A DNA stretch of 64,000 bases from NCBI GenBank assembly GCA_023525715.1, contig CM042012.1, forward strand, positions 119,048,298 through 119,112,297. Reading direction: 5' to 3'. This stretch comes from Cichorium intybus (lineage: Eukaryota > Streptophyta > Magnoliopsida > Asterales > Asteraceae). Positions 16,380 to 32,793 of this stretch are shown piece after piece. Position numbers and translations under genes: made by a program. How positions within the stretch are numbered: position 1 is the stretch's first letter; the number at the start of each line of letters is the position of its first letter. A model generated the notes under the pieces. The model was given only the letters and a program-made list of their open reading frames with translations, searched no databases and had not been told where the DNA came from.

Positions 16380-16940
16380 TGAATATACGTATGTGCATAT
16401 ATGCATATACGTATATGCATATATGCATATACGTATGTGCATATGCAGATATACATATGTAATTATTTGAATATGTATGTGCATATGTACATACATATTC
16501 AAATAATTACATATGTATATGTACATATGCACATACATATGTACATATACGTATGTGCGTATGTGTATATGTGCATTTGTTCATATACGTATATGTGAAT
16601 ATGTGCATATATGTATGTGCATATGTGCATATGTGCATATATGTATATGCATTTGTGCATATGTGTATGCATTTTTATTAAATATGTATGTGAATATACG
16701 CATGTGCATATATGCATAACGTATGTGCATATGCAGATCTACGTATGTGATTATTTGCACATGTATGTGCATATATACATATACGTATGTGATTATGTGT
16801 GTATACGTATGTGCGTATGTGCATATACGTATGTGTATATGTGCATTTGTTCATATACGTATATGTGCATATGTACATATATGTATGTACATATGTGCAT
16901 GTATGTATATGCATTTGTACATATGTGTATGCATTTTTAT
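16380..16940. repeat. ATGCATATACGTATGTGCATAT-type alternating repeat with hairpin
   Basis: Irregular tandem arrangement of short units such as GTATGTGCATAT and ATATACGTATGTG, giving strict purine-pyrimidine alternation over more than 500 bases. The block contains an exact palindrome with 30-bp arms at 16451-16480 and 16489-16518 around an 8-base loop. Long open frames on both strands here are by-products of the repeat. Confidence 0.9.
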
Positions 16941-17589
16941 TAAAGTTTTTGTAGATTTTGAAGACTTTGCCGAGTAATTCGAAGAAGTGAAGATATATCG
17001 AAGACTACATGACAATTAAGGATGAACAATTGAAGATATTTTTGATATTTTGTTGTATTGCTTTATTTTTTAGTTTATGGTTATATCGGCTAAAATGAAC
17101 GTATGTTATTTTTATGTTGTTTTTTAATAAAAAGTCTTGTTTATGCTTCGTGTTCGAATATTTTTGTTAATTTTATATGAACATTATGAAATATGGATTT
17201 TTTGTGTGTTTTTTATGAAAAAGTATCGAATGTGCATATATGCATATTTGGATATAATGCGAAAACTTAAATATGCATACATGTATTTTGTTAAAATTTG
17301 CCATATCAGAATCTGATTATAAAAAAAAAATCCAAAAATCCAGTTTTTTTTAAATTAAAATTTTGATTTTTTTAATATTTCGAAAATATTTTGAAATTTT
17401 CTTCTTTTCAAATTCAAAATTTGATTTTTAGTATCCTTAATTATAGTAGATGGTTATTGTTGTTGCCAAAAATAAAAAAATTCAGAATTAAATGAGATTT
17501 GTTAAATGACTATCATGCCCTTTTATGATTCAACCAATCAGAATGAGTTCTCTGGTTCTCATGAAAAAAATGGTTCTCATTTGATCCAG

Positions 17590-18224
<635 letters not shown>

Positions 18225-20603
18225 CCTAATAAATAAGTATCTCAACGCCACATGTCATCACCACATTGAATTTGACACATGTCATTTTCTGGTAATTTTG
18301 ATTTTTAAAAAATTAATAATAATAATAATTTCCGTTACATATGCGTGATTTGAGGATTATTGAAAATTTAAATATTGTTTCCCTTATTTCTCCCCTCAAG
18401 CGTTACCACCACCATCATAACGCCATTCTCTCATCTCTCTCACACACAATGAAGAACTCGAAATTGTGTTTTCTCTCGAATTGTAACACAATACATCCAC
18501 TGGTCCTCTGATTCCCGATATCTCCTTATCCTCCACCCTCGCCTCACTCTCCGCCCTATCTCACACATCCACCTCCAATTCCATCTCCCTCCCACTCGAA
18601 GGTATGTCGCTGTTCTATTCGGTCTCTCATCAAAGTAATTTGCTTACCTTTCATAATCAAGAATTCACGTTTGAGACTACTCCGTTTAGTATGGAAGTTT
18701 CCATTTATGCTTTTGTTTACAAACTACTGTTCCATTTTAGGGTTGGTTTAATGCTTAGGTTTCAAAATAGCACGTAGATAGGCTGTGTTATCTCGCTGGC
18801 GCCCTACTTAATTCCATTAAAGAACTTCCTGCCTGATAAGGTAACGACATCTATTTTTCCTTATGAGTTATACTTATTTCACCATCGCACTCCAACTGTT
18901 TGACTATTTGTCTAAGAGAAAACTCACCAAATGATCTTTGCATCAACGAACAGTAACCTTATATTAAGTATTAATGACTGTCCTTTTGCGATAATTTAAA
19001 AACATACCTTCTTCACCTCCTTATTTGCTCCTTTATCCTTCACCAAACCATTCTCATAAAGGTTATTTCCTGTTACAGAGCTTATTTTTCTGTCAGATTA
19101 GGTAACTCCAAGTCTCTTATGTTTGTTCATGTAATCTATATACTTGGTGTTTTTCCTTTTCAATTTAGGATTTATGTTGGTTACCAAATCAGTTTATGGA
19201 TTGGTGTTGTAAATGTTTCAGGTGTTTGGTTTCCAATTAAGGATAGTTGTTCCCTTCTTTTGTCATTTATAAATATCAATTGCTATTAGCTATTCCCTTC
19301 TCCCATTGTTTATAAACTTCAATTGCTATGATCTTTGGTTTCAATGTTTATACTTCCAAAGGTTCACTTAATAATTTTCTTAAATAATGATCGGCCTCTG
19401 AAACTACACTGTTTTATTATTAATATATAATTGAACATATAACAATATGTATATTAACTTTCCGAGTAATTGACATAGATAACTTAAGGCAAAGTAGATA
19501 CTTGAGGCAGCAGTAGTGTTCTACAAAGATGTTATTGATCTCCTAGTTGAGGACACTTTTGATCCTTATGGTGTTGGGTAGTTCCTTTCATCTCTATCTT
19601 TTGATTTTCATATATGTTTCTTCATTTAGTCAACTATTAAGGTATGCATACACATATAGATACATATATAATTGAGTAATACGGTGGGGATTTGTTGGTC
19701 AAACTTGATAGAAATATGAAAAAAGACATGGGTTCTACTTAAACTTAAATTCTTTAGGAGACTTACTCAAATACACTTGATAAATGGAAAGAACACCTAT
19801 ATACTGAAGTTTGTATCAAAAGGGTTTGGAGTTTGGATTTTTGTTTCTTGGAACAGTTAATAAGAAAATGGTTCACCATAGTTTTTTGTTTTTTACGAGA
19901 AAACCCTTTGTACAAAGAAAGAACACACTCTTATTTTGATGTTTTCTTTTAAAGATTCCATATAAAAAATCCAAATAGTAAAATTCGAAATATTTTCACA
20001 TAATACCACAAATACCCTTGAAAGCATACTCACAACTCAGGGGTGCATATTTATGTACACAACACATATAATCGTTCAATTTTTACTAATTATTACTACT
20101 ATTTTAGATAATTAAACTCTCAATTGTTCAAATTAGTTAATTATAATATATTTCGAATAAACATTGGCCACCACTAAGATGTCCGGTCAATAATCGTTTA
20201 AGAGTTGAAAATTTTAGGATAGATTCACTCATCTTACAATCTTACGTGCTTCAACATCAACGCATTATTGTTAAAAAGTAAGGAGAAATAGGCATAACAA
20301 TGACATTGCCACTGTAGGTATCATTATAATTATAAGTATATCTGTTAGGTACTCGATGCAAGTTATGCCACTCCATTTGCATAAACAAAATTGCTTAAAT
20401 ATGTAGCCACCGCGAGTCCTAAACAAAATAGATTGCATTCCTAAATAGTTGTTAGATGATGCTTCCATACTTTTATACTATTTATTTATAAAAGTAATAC
20501 TCTTACTCTACTTTGCATCATATACCTCCTCTTTCCACTTATCTTATTTTCTTCATTTGCATAAGAATGACTGGCAGAAAAAGAAAGTCGTCATCTAATG
20601 ATA

Positions 20604-22286
20604 TGTAAGACCCATTTTTAAATTGAGATTCTTTATAAGGTTAGTAGAGTTATTACCTTATAATCGGTATGATTCTTGCTATGAGTTTGCTCAGCGTAAA
20701 AGGTGTGGCGATCCTTTTGATTGCCTTCGAGTTTTGAGTTGTTGATGAGTGAGAAGTGGTTGGAATCCCTCTTATGTACTAATCTTGGTATAATTAAGAT
20801 TAGTTAAGTTGTTATATGTGTTAGTGTGGTTAGAGGACATTTTGGGAGAAGTTTGAGTTTGAAAAATGTCAAAAAGAACCAACCCGGGTCGTGTTCTGAA
20901 ACCCGGGTCGTGTTGTGCCTATTAGACGAACGGAAGTAAAGTCGCGAAAGGAACCCGGGTCGGGTTCTGTAACCCGGGTCGGGTTACGGCTGCAAACTAT
21001 AAAAACGCAGCAAATCCATTTCGAAGGGAAATCGTTCTTTTTCAAATTTGAGAGCTCCAAATGGCGATTTTGGGTAAAATCAAGCCTAGAGGTTCATGGG
21101 GAAACATGTAGAAGCGTGGATCTAACCCCGTAAACGTGTTCTTGCTTCCTAATTCGTCGAGGTGAGTATCTCTCGGTTTTGGGGGTTTCAAACCCTAGTA
21201 TTTGCTTTTCGTGATTTAGCTATAAATTGATAGATATGTTGTTAGTAGATTGTTAGTGGATGTCTCATGAGCTATTGGTGTGATTATTTTCAAGTTCCTA
21301 CGGTTGAATGAGTAGAACCGCGGATTTGGGGGTTTCGGTAAATATAGAGTTGATATTTACCGTTTATACTCATTTTTCCTATGTGATTTATACATCTTTG
21401 AGATAGATGTTATTGAGATTATTATGGGTGTTGGAGAATTTATTTAGACTATGGTGATATAACCAAGTCTAGAGAACAGGAGCCTGGTATGCGCAAATTG
21501 GGGGTTCCATGTACTAAGCCGATATCAGGTGAGTACTTCTGAATACTTGAGTAAGAGTTATACATTGTTGTATATATATGTTGAACATATATGTGTGTTA
21601 TGTTGATATTGTGGTAGCTAGAGTTAGAGTGGTTCTGTTATCTGTGGATAACAAGAGACGAGTTACATTCTATACTGAGTATAAGAGTAGAGTATATACT
21701 AGAGTGAGTGAGTTAAAGAGTCTTTGAGTTTGATTGCTACAACCATGATGGGTGTTATAATTGAGTATAATTGATTGCATAATGAGTATATACGAGTGTG
21801 TGTGTGATTGAGTTTATGAGTAGTATCAGTTGTGATACTTATTCTTGATTTAATATTACTACTAATTAGCTGGTGTTTGTAAAGCTAATAAGTTTGCAGA
21901 TTTCAGAGTAAGAGAAAGTGAATAATTGCTAATGAGACTAGCAAAGGAGAATGATGAGAGAGTTTACTGAGAGAGATTGTGGAGTGTGATTGAGATTACT
22001 CACTAAGCTTTTTATAAGCATACACTTGAGTTGTATGTTGTTTTGCAGGTATCTGTAGCTGTGATAGGGAAAGGCATGTGAGAAAGAAAGACGGACAAGT
22101 TTAGAGCCTGTCCTTTAGTTGAATTAGATTTATTTGTAATTCCTGGTTGAAATTTGTAAGGACCTTTTGTGTAAATATTCATGTTGATAACATCTTGATT
22201 CTTGGTTTGAGTACAAGTATACCAATTTTGATGTATAATTATTGAAAATTTTTGGGTGTACTTCGTATGAGAAACCGGGTGTTACA
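20604..22286 (+). mobile_element. Solo LTR, probably Ty3/gypsy (1683 bp)
   Basis: Starts TGTAAGACCC and ends GGGTGTTACA, imperfect inverted termini typical of gypsy LTRs. Flanked by a 5-bp direct repeat TGATA at 20599-20603 and 22287-22291, the expected target duplication. No internal region follows, so it is a product of LTR-LTR recombination. A TATA-like CTATAAAAACG near 20996 could be the LTR promoter. Upstream of it lies a cluster of ACCCGGGTCG repeats. It splits Hel-A. Confidence 0.85.
20880..20990. repeat. Cluster of palindromic ACCCGGGT repeats in the solo LTR
   Basis: Four copies of ACCCGGGTCG separated by GTGTTCTGA- or GGTTCTGTA-type spacers, immediately upstream of the TATA-like box. 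Each core is a perfect CCCGGG palindrome. Confidence 0.85.
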
Positions 22287-22530
22287 TGATACCTTACGCT
22301 CTTCCAACAAACATAACACTTACACACGCAGCCTACATTCATCAACGAATTGTACGGTTGCTGCATCTCAGCAGTTACAAACAAACAATGCAAGCTTACA
22401 CAACAAGACAGAGGATATAGGACGTCGAAGTTTGTCCTAATCGCCAAGGTTGAGCTTTAATTATATGTTTGTCCGTCCATTTCTCATTGTATTATGCCCT
22501 GTCATGCGACATTTATTTTTTGTTCTACAG

Positions 22531-22611
22531 CACCTTTCACAGACGTATCTTCTGATTATATTGATATTGGGGATGAAACTTACTTCTGTGACTATTCTCA
22601 CGTTATTTCTG
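22531..22611 (+). pseudogene. Remnant of Helitron replicase/helicase N-terminal region
   Basis: After an acceptor-like TTCTACAG the frame reads DVSSDYIDIGDETYFCDY and ends at a donor-like G/GTATG. Plant Helitron helicase-like proteins carry a similar YLDIGDxxYxCxxCGA segment before the Rep domain. Here the first cysteine is kept but the second cysteine and the GA that follow are lost. Only 27 codons survive and no Rep histidines or helicase motifs are present nearby, so this is a fossil. Its presence inside a Helitron in the sense direction supports the reading, but the match is short. Confidence 0.45.
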
Positions 22612-22983
22612 GTATGAGGAACATGTTAAATCTCATTGTTGCATCGTTACTAAACTATATATTATTACTTAATTATGCTATTTTGTAAATATAACCCATA
22701 TAAATTAAACTATTAGAAAACCTTGTTTCGCTACCATTTTCTGAAACTTGGTCAAATACTTGGGTACTCTTTAAATCGGAATTAAAACCAAAAAGTTTGT
22801 TGTCGTATCTTCTTCAGTTTCGCTTAATATATGATCAAACAAAATTAAGACCAAAAAAAGATAGTTTATATGTTTCCTTAAAGCTTTATTGTATTCTAAA
22901 CAGTGGAAATATTGTTTTTTGGAAATATTGGTTTTTATAAATATAATGTTTAATCTTCATAATTTATAGTTTTTTTATATCAT

Positions 22984-23012
22984 CCCGTGTAATACACGGG
23001 TCTTACAACTAG
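22984..23012 (+). terminator. Helitron 3' hairpin and CTAG terminus (Hel-A)
   Basis: CCCGTGT and ACACGGG form the stem around a short AAT loop, followed by TCTTACAACTAG. Helitrons use such a hairpin as the rolling-circle termination signal. Confidence 0.85.
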
Positions 23013-23074
23013 TATATATATAGAGTGACAATATTTGGAAACACGAACAAGAATAGTGAGCATACCCAAGGCCT

Positions 23075-23591
<517 letters not shown>

Positions 23592-23630
<39 letters not shown>
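23592..23630. repeat. Short (TA)n microsatellite
   Basis: 39 bases of TA. Confidence 0.95.
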
Positions 23631-23633
<3 letters not shown>

Positions 23634-23639
23634 AGTTAA

Positions 23640-23998
23640 GGATGAATCCAATTACATGAGTCGTAATATACTACAGTCTACAGGCTACGCTAGGTACATT
23701 AGGCTAACTAACAGTTCTTCGTTCGCCAACCCTTCTCCGAGGAGACCTGCACAGAGACTAGACCCACACGCGCAACCGGCAAACCTTGGTGCATAGCACA
23801 CGCCCTACCCCGTAAAGAACCCCCTGCATGGCAACTGACTGGGGGGGAAACCAGCCCCTGGTACACTCATCTCTGGTTAGCACAGTGGCCGCAAGCAGGC
23901 TTTAATATCTTTTAGCCAAATCTTGCCCCGAACAAGTTTCGAACCCAAAACCTCTCCTAGGAGAGGCATGGGCCGTTGCCAGTCGGACCACCCGAGAT
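23640..23998 (-). mobile_element. SINE-like retroposon, Au-type
   Basis: Minus strand begins with a tRNA-like head: A box-like TGGTCCGACTGG and B box GGGTTCGAAAC at normal spacing, within hairpin-forming CCTCTCCTAGGAGAGG. The body contains CCAGGGGCTGGTTTCCCC and continues to about 23650, resembling Au-family plant SINEs. I could not identify target duplications because the 5' end runs into a TA array. Confidence 0.55.
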
Positions 23999-24001
23999 GT
24001 G

Positions 24002-27052
<3,051 letters not shown>

Positions 27053-27061
27053 ATATTAATA

Positions 27062-28822
27062 CGGCAAATTTCATAAAACACACTAACTTTCCAAAAAATT
27101 TCGGTTTTGACACTGTATTATTTTTTTTTCAATTAAGTCACTAAGTTTTCAATTTTTTTCAATTAAGTCACTATGTTTTCAATTTGGTTTCAATTTTGAC
27201 CATTTGACCGGTCAACCCGGTAGTCAGCTGACGTGGCATGATGACGTGTCAGTCTTTGATAATGCGACGCTGATGTGACATGCTGACGTGGCACTCAAGT
27301 GTCAAAATTGAAAACATAGTGACTTAATTGGAAAAAATTGAAAACTTAGTGTTTTAATTGAAAAAAAAATAACACAGTGTCAAAATCAATTTTTTTTTGA
27401 AAACTTAATGTCTTTTTTAGAATTTTTTCTACATTTTTTAAAATGATAAATTCGTCTTTTTACGTTTTTAGAACGTATAAATATATTTTTTTTACAAGTA
27501 TAAATACGTATTTTTATATTTTTAGAAACATAGATACGTTGTCATAAGTATATATAAATGTATATTTTTATGATTTTAAAAATATAAATACGTTTTTCTG
27601 CATATAAACATATATAAATCAATAAAATACGTATTATAAAACGAGTTTAAAACTCTTTCATGACATTTTTTCATTATAAACATGATTTTGATTGATACGA
27701 TATGTGATTATATGCAAAACAAACGTATTTTATATTTCTAAAAACGTAAAAATAAGTATTTATTCGTTAATTTATGTTTGTTCTTTTATGTTGGTTTAAG
27801 TTCGTTTTCACTGTTTTTCCACTATAAACATGCTTTTGATTGATACGATACGTGATTATATGTAAAGAAAACGTATTTTATATTTCTAAAAACATAAAAA
27901 TAAGTATTTGTTCGTTAATTTATGTTTGTTTGTTTATATTTGTTCCGTTATGTTGGTTTAAGTTCGTCCGTGTATGTTTTTTCATTTAGAAGTATAAATA
28001 CATATTTTTATGTTGGTTTACGTTCGTTCGGTTAGAAGTATAATACATTTTAGTTGTATAAATATGTTTTTATGTCTTTAGTAGTATAAATACATATTTT
28101 TATGTTTTTAGAAATATAAATATATTTTTATGTTGGTTTAAGTTCGTTCGGTTAAAAGTATAATACATTTTAAAAAGTATAAATACGTTTTTACGTCTTT
28201 AAAAGTATAAATACATATTATTATATTTTTAGAAGTATAATACATTTTTAGAAGTATAAATACATTTTTTACGTCTTTAGAAGTATAAATACGTTTTTTA
28301 CGTCTTTAGAAGTATAAATACGTATATATACTTATGAAAATGTATGTATGCTTCTAAAAGTATAAAAATACGTCTTTATACTTGTAAAAAATATATTTAT
28401 ACGTTCTAAAAACGTAAAAAGACAAATTTATCATTTTAAAAAATGTAGAAAAAATTCCAAAAAAAACACTAACTTTAAAAAAAAAATGATTTTGACACTG
28501 TGTTATTTTTTTTCAATTAAAACAGTAAGTTTTCAATTTTTTCCAATTAAGTCACTACGTTTTCAATTTTGTTTCAATTTTGACACTCGGGTGCCATGTC
28601 AGCATGCCACGTCATCGTCGCATCTTCAAAGACTGACACGTCATCATGCCACGTCAGCTGACTACCGGGTTGACCAGTCAAATGGTCAAAATTGAAACCA
28701 AATTGAAAACATAGTGACTTAATTGAAAAAAATTGAAAACTTAGTGACTTAATTAAAAAAAAATAACACAGTGTCAAAATCAAAAATTTTTAGAAAATTA
28801 ATGTCTTTTATGAAATTTACCC
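27062..28822. mobile_element. Mutator-like element (MULE), non-autonomous, 1761 bp
   Basis: Terminal inverted repeats of about 360 bp (27062-27425 and 28459-28822), starting GGCAAATTTCATAAAA on one side and GGTAAATTTCATAAAA on the other. A perfect 9-bp direct repeat ATATTAATA flanks it at 27053-27061 and 28823-28831; 9 bp is the Mutator target duplication. Each TIR is itself a fold-back structure built of AATTAAGTCACTAAGTTTTC-like words. The centre is filled with AGAAGTATAAATACG-type repeats. No transposase. Confidence 0.78.
27430..28440. repeat. Imperfect AGAAGTATAAATACGT repeats in the MULE centre
   Basis: More than a dozen degenerate copies of GTATAAATACGTTTTTACG- and TTTTTATGTTTTTAGAAG-like units in both orientations, plus a longer duplicated segment around TGATTGATACGATA (about 27690 and 27838). 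Confidence 0.8.
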
Positions 28823-29144
28823 ATATTAATATGATACATCTAAAAAAAAACATAACGATGCAATTACCTGGTACTCTACAAGTTCAATAGTTAGTGTCTT
28901 AAAAGTCTTGTCTAGTATGAAGTAATTTATTAGGTTTCTGAAAATAAATATTACATATTATTACGTGAAAGCAATAAAACAATGTATTTAATATATTTTT
29001 TTTTTCTGAAAATAGTTTTTTTCCTGCTGACATATTACTTCTTCCTTCAACTTCTCTAGCAGAAACAGCCCCAATACCAACAGATGGCAAGACTGAAACA
29101 TAATACAATAATAGAATAATTATTAGGATAAATCATTATTATCG

Positions 29145-30586
29145 TAAATTATATTTTTGGTCCTGAAAACAATTCCTTTTGCAATTTTGGTCCTCAATTG
29201 ATAGGGGTGAGCGTTACTCGAATTAAACCGCGAACACGTCCGAACCGAACCTTATGCGGTTTACGGTTTCGGGTTAAACGGTTAACGGGTTAAGTGGTTT
29301 GTTTAAGCGGTTTACGGGTTCGGTTTGCGATTTGGGAAAAATTAAACGGGACCTGCCCGAAAACCGATTAAGAGTTATTATATTAAATATATATAAAATA
29401 TATTACTAATTAAATTACCTGTATACCCTTTACTCCTTTTGGTTACTTCTGATCTAAATTAGGATACGCGATACGCTTACAGACTCCATTCCAGTCGTCA
29501 AGCTATTTCGTTTCTCTCATCGTCAATTTGCCGCTTTATCTCTGTTCTTGTTGTGCCGAACTTTTTTTGAAATTTAGTTGTATTAGTATTATTAGTTTTA
29601 CTTTTGGTTATGCTTTTTCATGTTATATAAGCTTTGTTAAATTATTTAACAAACTTTAATTTATTATAATAGTTTTAATAACATTTATCAATGAATATTA
29701 TTAAGACTGGGTTTACAAACAAAAAATTAAAAATGGCATATATATTGTAATTTTTTTGATATGCTTCCGGTTTAAACACACCACGTTTTAGAAAAAGAAA
29801 TACATGTTAATTGTTTAGTTTCAATGAGTTAAACATGATACAGAAACGCATATTGATTTCTATTTCCAACTATGTTCTTACAGAATATAAACACAAAAAT
29901 CGTAGGTGTTATCAGATGATACTTGATTAATGGCTCTACCACCTTTTAAGAATATGTTCTATCGGGTAATGACGTTGGTCGTACAAACTTATGTTAGACA
30001 AAAAATTGACAAAATGGGCTAATAGTATATGATTGGACCAAAAAATGGACTAATAGTATGCCTTATAGTGGGCTTTGCTTAAATGGTTTAAACCGAACCA
30101 AACCGCCCAAACCGTACCTGCCAAAACCGCAAACCGAATAACCCGCCTTTGAGCGGTTCGGTTTACGGTCGGTCTGGTCTTCATCCCCAAACCGTATAAC
30201 CCGAACCGTATAACCCGCGAAACCGCAAAACCGCCCGATGCTCACCCCTATCAATTGAGGTTTTTGTAACGTTTTTGGTCCCAAATTAAGAATTTTATAT
30301 TACAATTTGGTCCTTATTGAGGTTTTGTAACGCTTTTGCTCCCCACTCCTAGTAAAATGACGATTAACTCTAGACCGAATTTGAAAAACCTAGCTATATT
30401 CAGGGAACAAAAATACTTATTTTACTTAGAACAAGGAAGGACAACATTATAAGAAGTCAAGAATCCCAACTAAGGAGCAAAACTGAAAAAGTAAATTTAT
30501 TTGGGATCAAAATTGCAAAAGTAAATTTTTTGGGATCAAAATTACAAAAATCAGCTATACTCAGGTACCAAAAATATAAATTTACT
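29145..30586. mobile_element. MITE of the 'TTTTTGGTCC' family, split by a hAT element
   Basis: Left end AAATTATATTTTTGGTCC and TTGCAATTTTGGTCC; right end inverted AAATTTATATTTTTGGTACC and TTGTAATTTTGATCC. Removing the hAT insertion (29202-30250 plus one duplication) leaves a roughly 385-bp element. A second copy is at 60640-60935. Confidence 0.65.
29202..30250. mobile_element. hAT-type non-autonomous element (1049 bp)
   Basis: Ends TAGGGGTGAGCGT at the left and its complement (GCTCACCCCTA) at the right. Flanked by exact 8-bp duplications TCAATTGA at 29194-29201 and 30251-30258, the hAT hallmark. Subterminal regions are dense in AACCG/CGGTT words (GCGGTTTACGG, AACCGCAAACCG), likely transposase-binding repeats. 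The AT-rich middle lacks a transposase. Confidence 0.85.
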
Positions 30587-30939
30587 CAGTTTATTAATAA
30601 ACAAGAAAACATATAGTTCACACGAGCTTGCCTGATTGAAATACCAATAGTTATAGGTTTCCTCCAGTACTTTTCATTGACAAAAAAGCTTTGTGAGTGA
30701 AATAGAAGCAATGGTAATGAGAAAACCACATTAAAAGATGAATAAGTAATCAATGATAGAAATACCAACATGAATGTTGAATAGATGAATAAGGGTCCAG
30801 AAAGTGTTCTTTAGAATACTATAAGTTAGCTCTTTATTTGACCTCCTGCATTGTTTTATAGTTTTTTTTCTTAATACCAGTTATTTATTTGGCTATTCGG
30901 TTAACAATATGAAATATCAAACGGTGGAAAGAAAGCCAA
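30587..30939. other. Intergenic, no recognised feature
   Basis: Flanking DNA between the MITE and the next hAT element; no motif seen. Confidence 0.5.
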
Positions 30940-30947
30940 TTCGTAAG

Positions 30948-32511
30948 CTATGCAGTCAATCGCGCGCTATAGCGTTGCTATAGCGGCGCTATAGCGGATA
31001 GCGCTCCTTGACCGCGACAAAAACCCATTTAGCGTTTTCAAATAGCGGTTCCGCTATTAGCGGCGCTATTTACCGCATTTTTACGCGATTTTGACAACCG
31101 CTATAGCGAATTTAGCCCGCTATATAAAAATTTGACTAGGATTCACCTAAAAGGCATACCCAAATTTTAACTCTAACCAAGGTACACCCAAAAAGGCACA
31201 ACCAATGGAAAAAAATATTTTTTTGACCAAGCCAAAGAGATCCAGGTTATAACCCGAAATACATATAGCTTGATGAGTGTAAGCCCTTACAAATGCTAGC
31301 TATTTATAATAGCAAGCACCCTCATTGTTTATTAGCTGGAGGCGATGTGGGATGGCTTCGTAGGCAAAAGTTTATGACACGTTATTGAGGCTTCATTCCA
31401 AAGCCAAAGGACCTGCAAAGAGACTGATTAACTTGCGATTCAAATGCAGCTCGTCTTCTGTTTTCGATTGGAGGGACTGATTGCAATCTCGTCTTCGTTT
31501 AATTCACCGGTTCGAAAATCAAAACTCGATTACGAACCAGAAATTCTTGCATTCAAAACTGATTGCAGTCAAGGCTACGATTGCATTCAAGGTTCCAAAA
31601 TTACGATTGCAGTCAAAACTCGATACCTTCAAAACTCGAGACCGATGCAAACTTGATATTAATAGATACCGATGCAATCAAGGTTGCGATTTGATGTTTA
31701 CGAACCATAAATTCCGATTCAATCAAGGTTGCGGGAATTGGTTGGCAAATATTCGATTGGATCGATGATTACAGTCTCGATTGTACCAGTTTGATTTCCA
31801 GTCTCGATTGGATCGATGATTACAGGTTCGATTGTTCCTCTTCATTCTCGATTGATTTCTAGTCTCGATTGGATCGATGATTACAGGTTCGATTGTACCA
31901 GATTCTACCTATTGCATATTCGATTGAACCATATTGTAGACAACAATTGAAGCCAAGTCTGATTGAAAACGATTGCAAAAAACAATTGGATTGAAAACGA
32001 TTGTAGAAAACAATTGGTTAGTTCCTTATTGTAGACATTAGTTTGATCCTTGACCTGAGAATGATTACAGGGGAGAATACAAGAGCCTACACACTGTAAT
32101 TTTATTATTGTGATGTTACTAGATGAAGCTATATCAAGAACCTGCATAACAAAAATGGATAAAGCTATATGCATTTAAGGTGTTTGATAATATGCTTGAA
32201 AGAAAATTTTGTATATATGTTCATACATGAACATATTTTGATTTTTGAGGAATGTTGTATATATGTTGACTGCTGATGAATGAAAAATCTAGGTATTGAA
32301 ACATTTCTCTTGTATTGTGTCATTCTTTCCTTATGTAAACTACACATATGCAATCTGATCAACAAGCAATTACATGTAATAATGCCCTAATATAGAAATT
32401 TTTGCATAATACAAAAAAACCGCTATACCACCGCTATACCACTGCGATAACCGCTAAATCATATAGCGCTTGGTGACCGCTATTTGGTTTTCAACCGCGA
32501 TAACTGCTTAG
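30948..32511. mobile_element. hAT-type element with GCTATAGCG-rich ends (1564 bp)
   Basis: Termini CTATGCAGTCAATCGCG and, inverted from the right, CTAAGCAGTTATCGCG. Exact 8-bp target duplication TTCGTAAG at 30940-30947 and 32512-32519. Both subterminal zones are packed with palindromic GCTATAGCG and CCGCTAT words. The interior has a purine-pyrimidine patchy repeat (31440-32060). No transposase seen. Confidence 0.82.
31440..32060. repeat. Imperfect TCGATTGGATCGATGATTAC repeats inside the hAT element
   Basis: Copies of GATTGGATCGATGATTACAG at about 31756, 31808 and 31867. They are surrounded by GATTGCAGTCAAGG, CTCGATTG and GAAAACGATTG variants, indicating local expansion. Confidence 0.75.
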
Positions 32512-32793
32512 TTCGTAAGAGAGAAAAACCACCTATTGTCCTAAAGAAGACTGAGTTCGATCATAAGGTACACTAGCATCGCTTGTTTTTCCCTAAACTA
32601 ATGACATGAAAGTAACTGTTTGATTAAACGTTTTGGTCAAAGTTCACATTCAATCAGTTTCTCAGTTCGATCACCATATTTATTTTGTATTGAAAAGAGG
32701 ATTGAATTGCAAGTATAGGAGGAGTATGAACAGAAAGCTAGAATGAGATGATGAAATGTAACTCTAGATTTGTAATAAGAGATGTACAGATAT

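Noticed and set aside
16326..16977. Overlapping Cys/Tyr/His/Met-rich open frames on both strands
   Set aside because: By-products of the ATGCATATACGTATGTG repeat; present in all frames.
23900..23998. tRNA gene with GGGTTCGAAAC
   Set aside because: Same reasoning: SINE head, no acceptor stem closure.
31440..32060. CRISPR-like spaced repeats
   Set aside because: Eukaryotic DNA; repeats are irregular in length and spacing and lie inside a hAT element.
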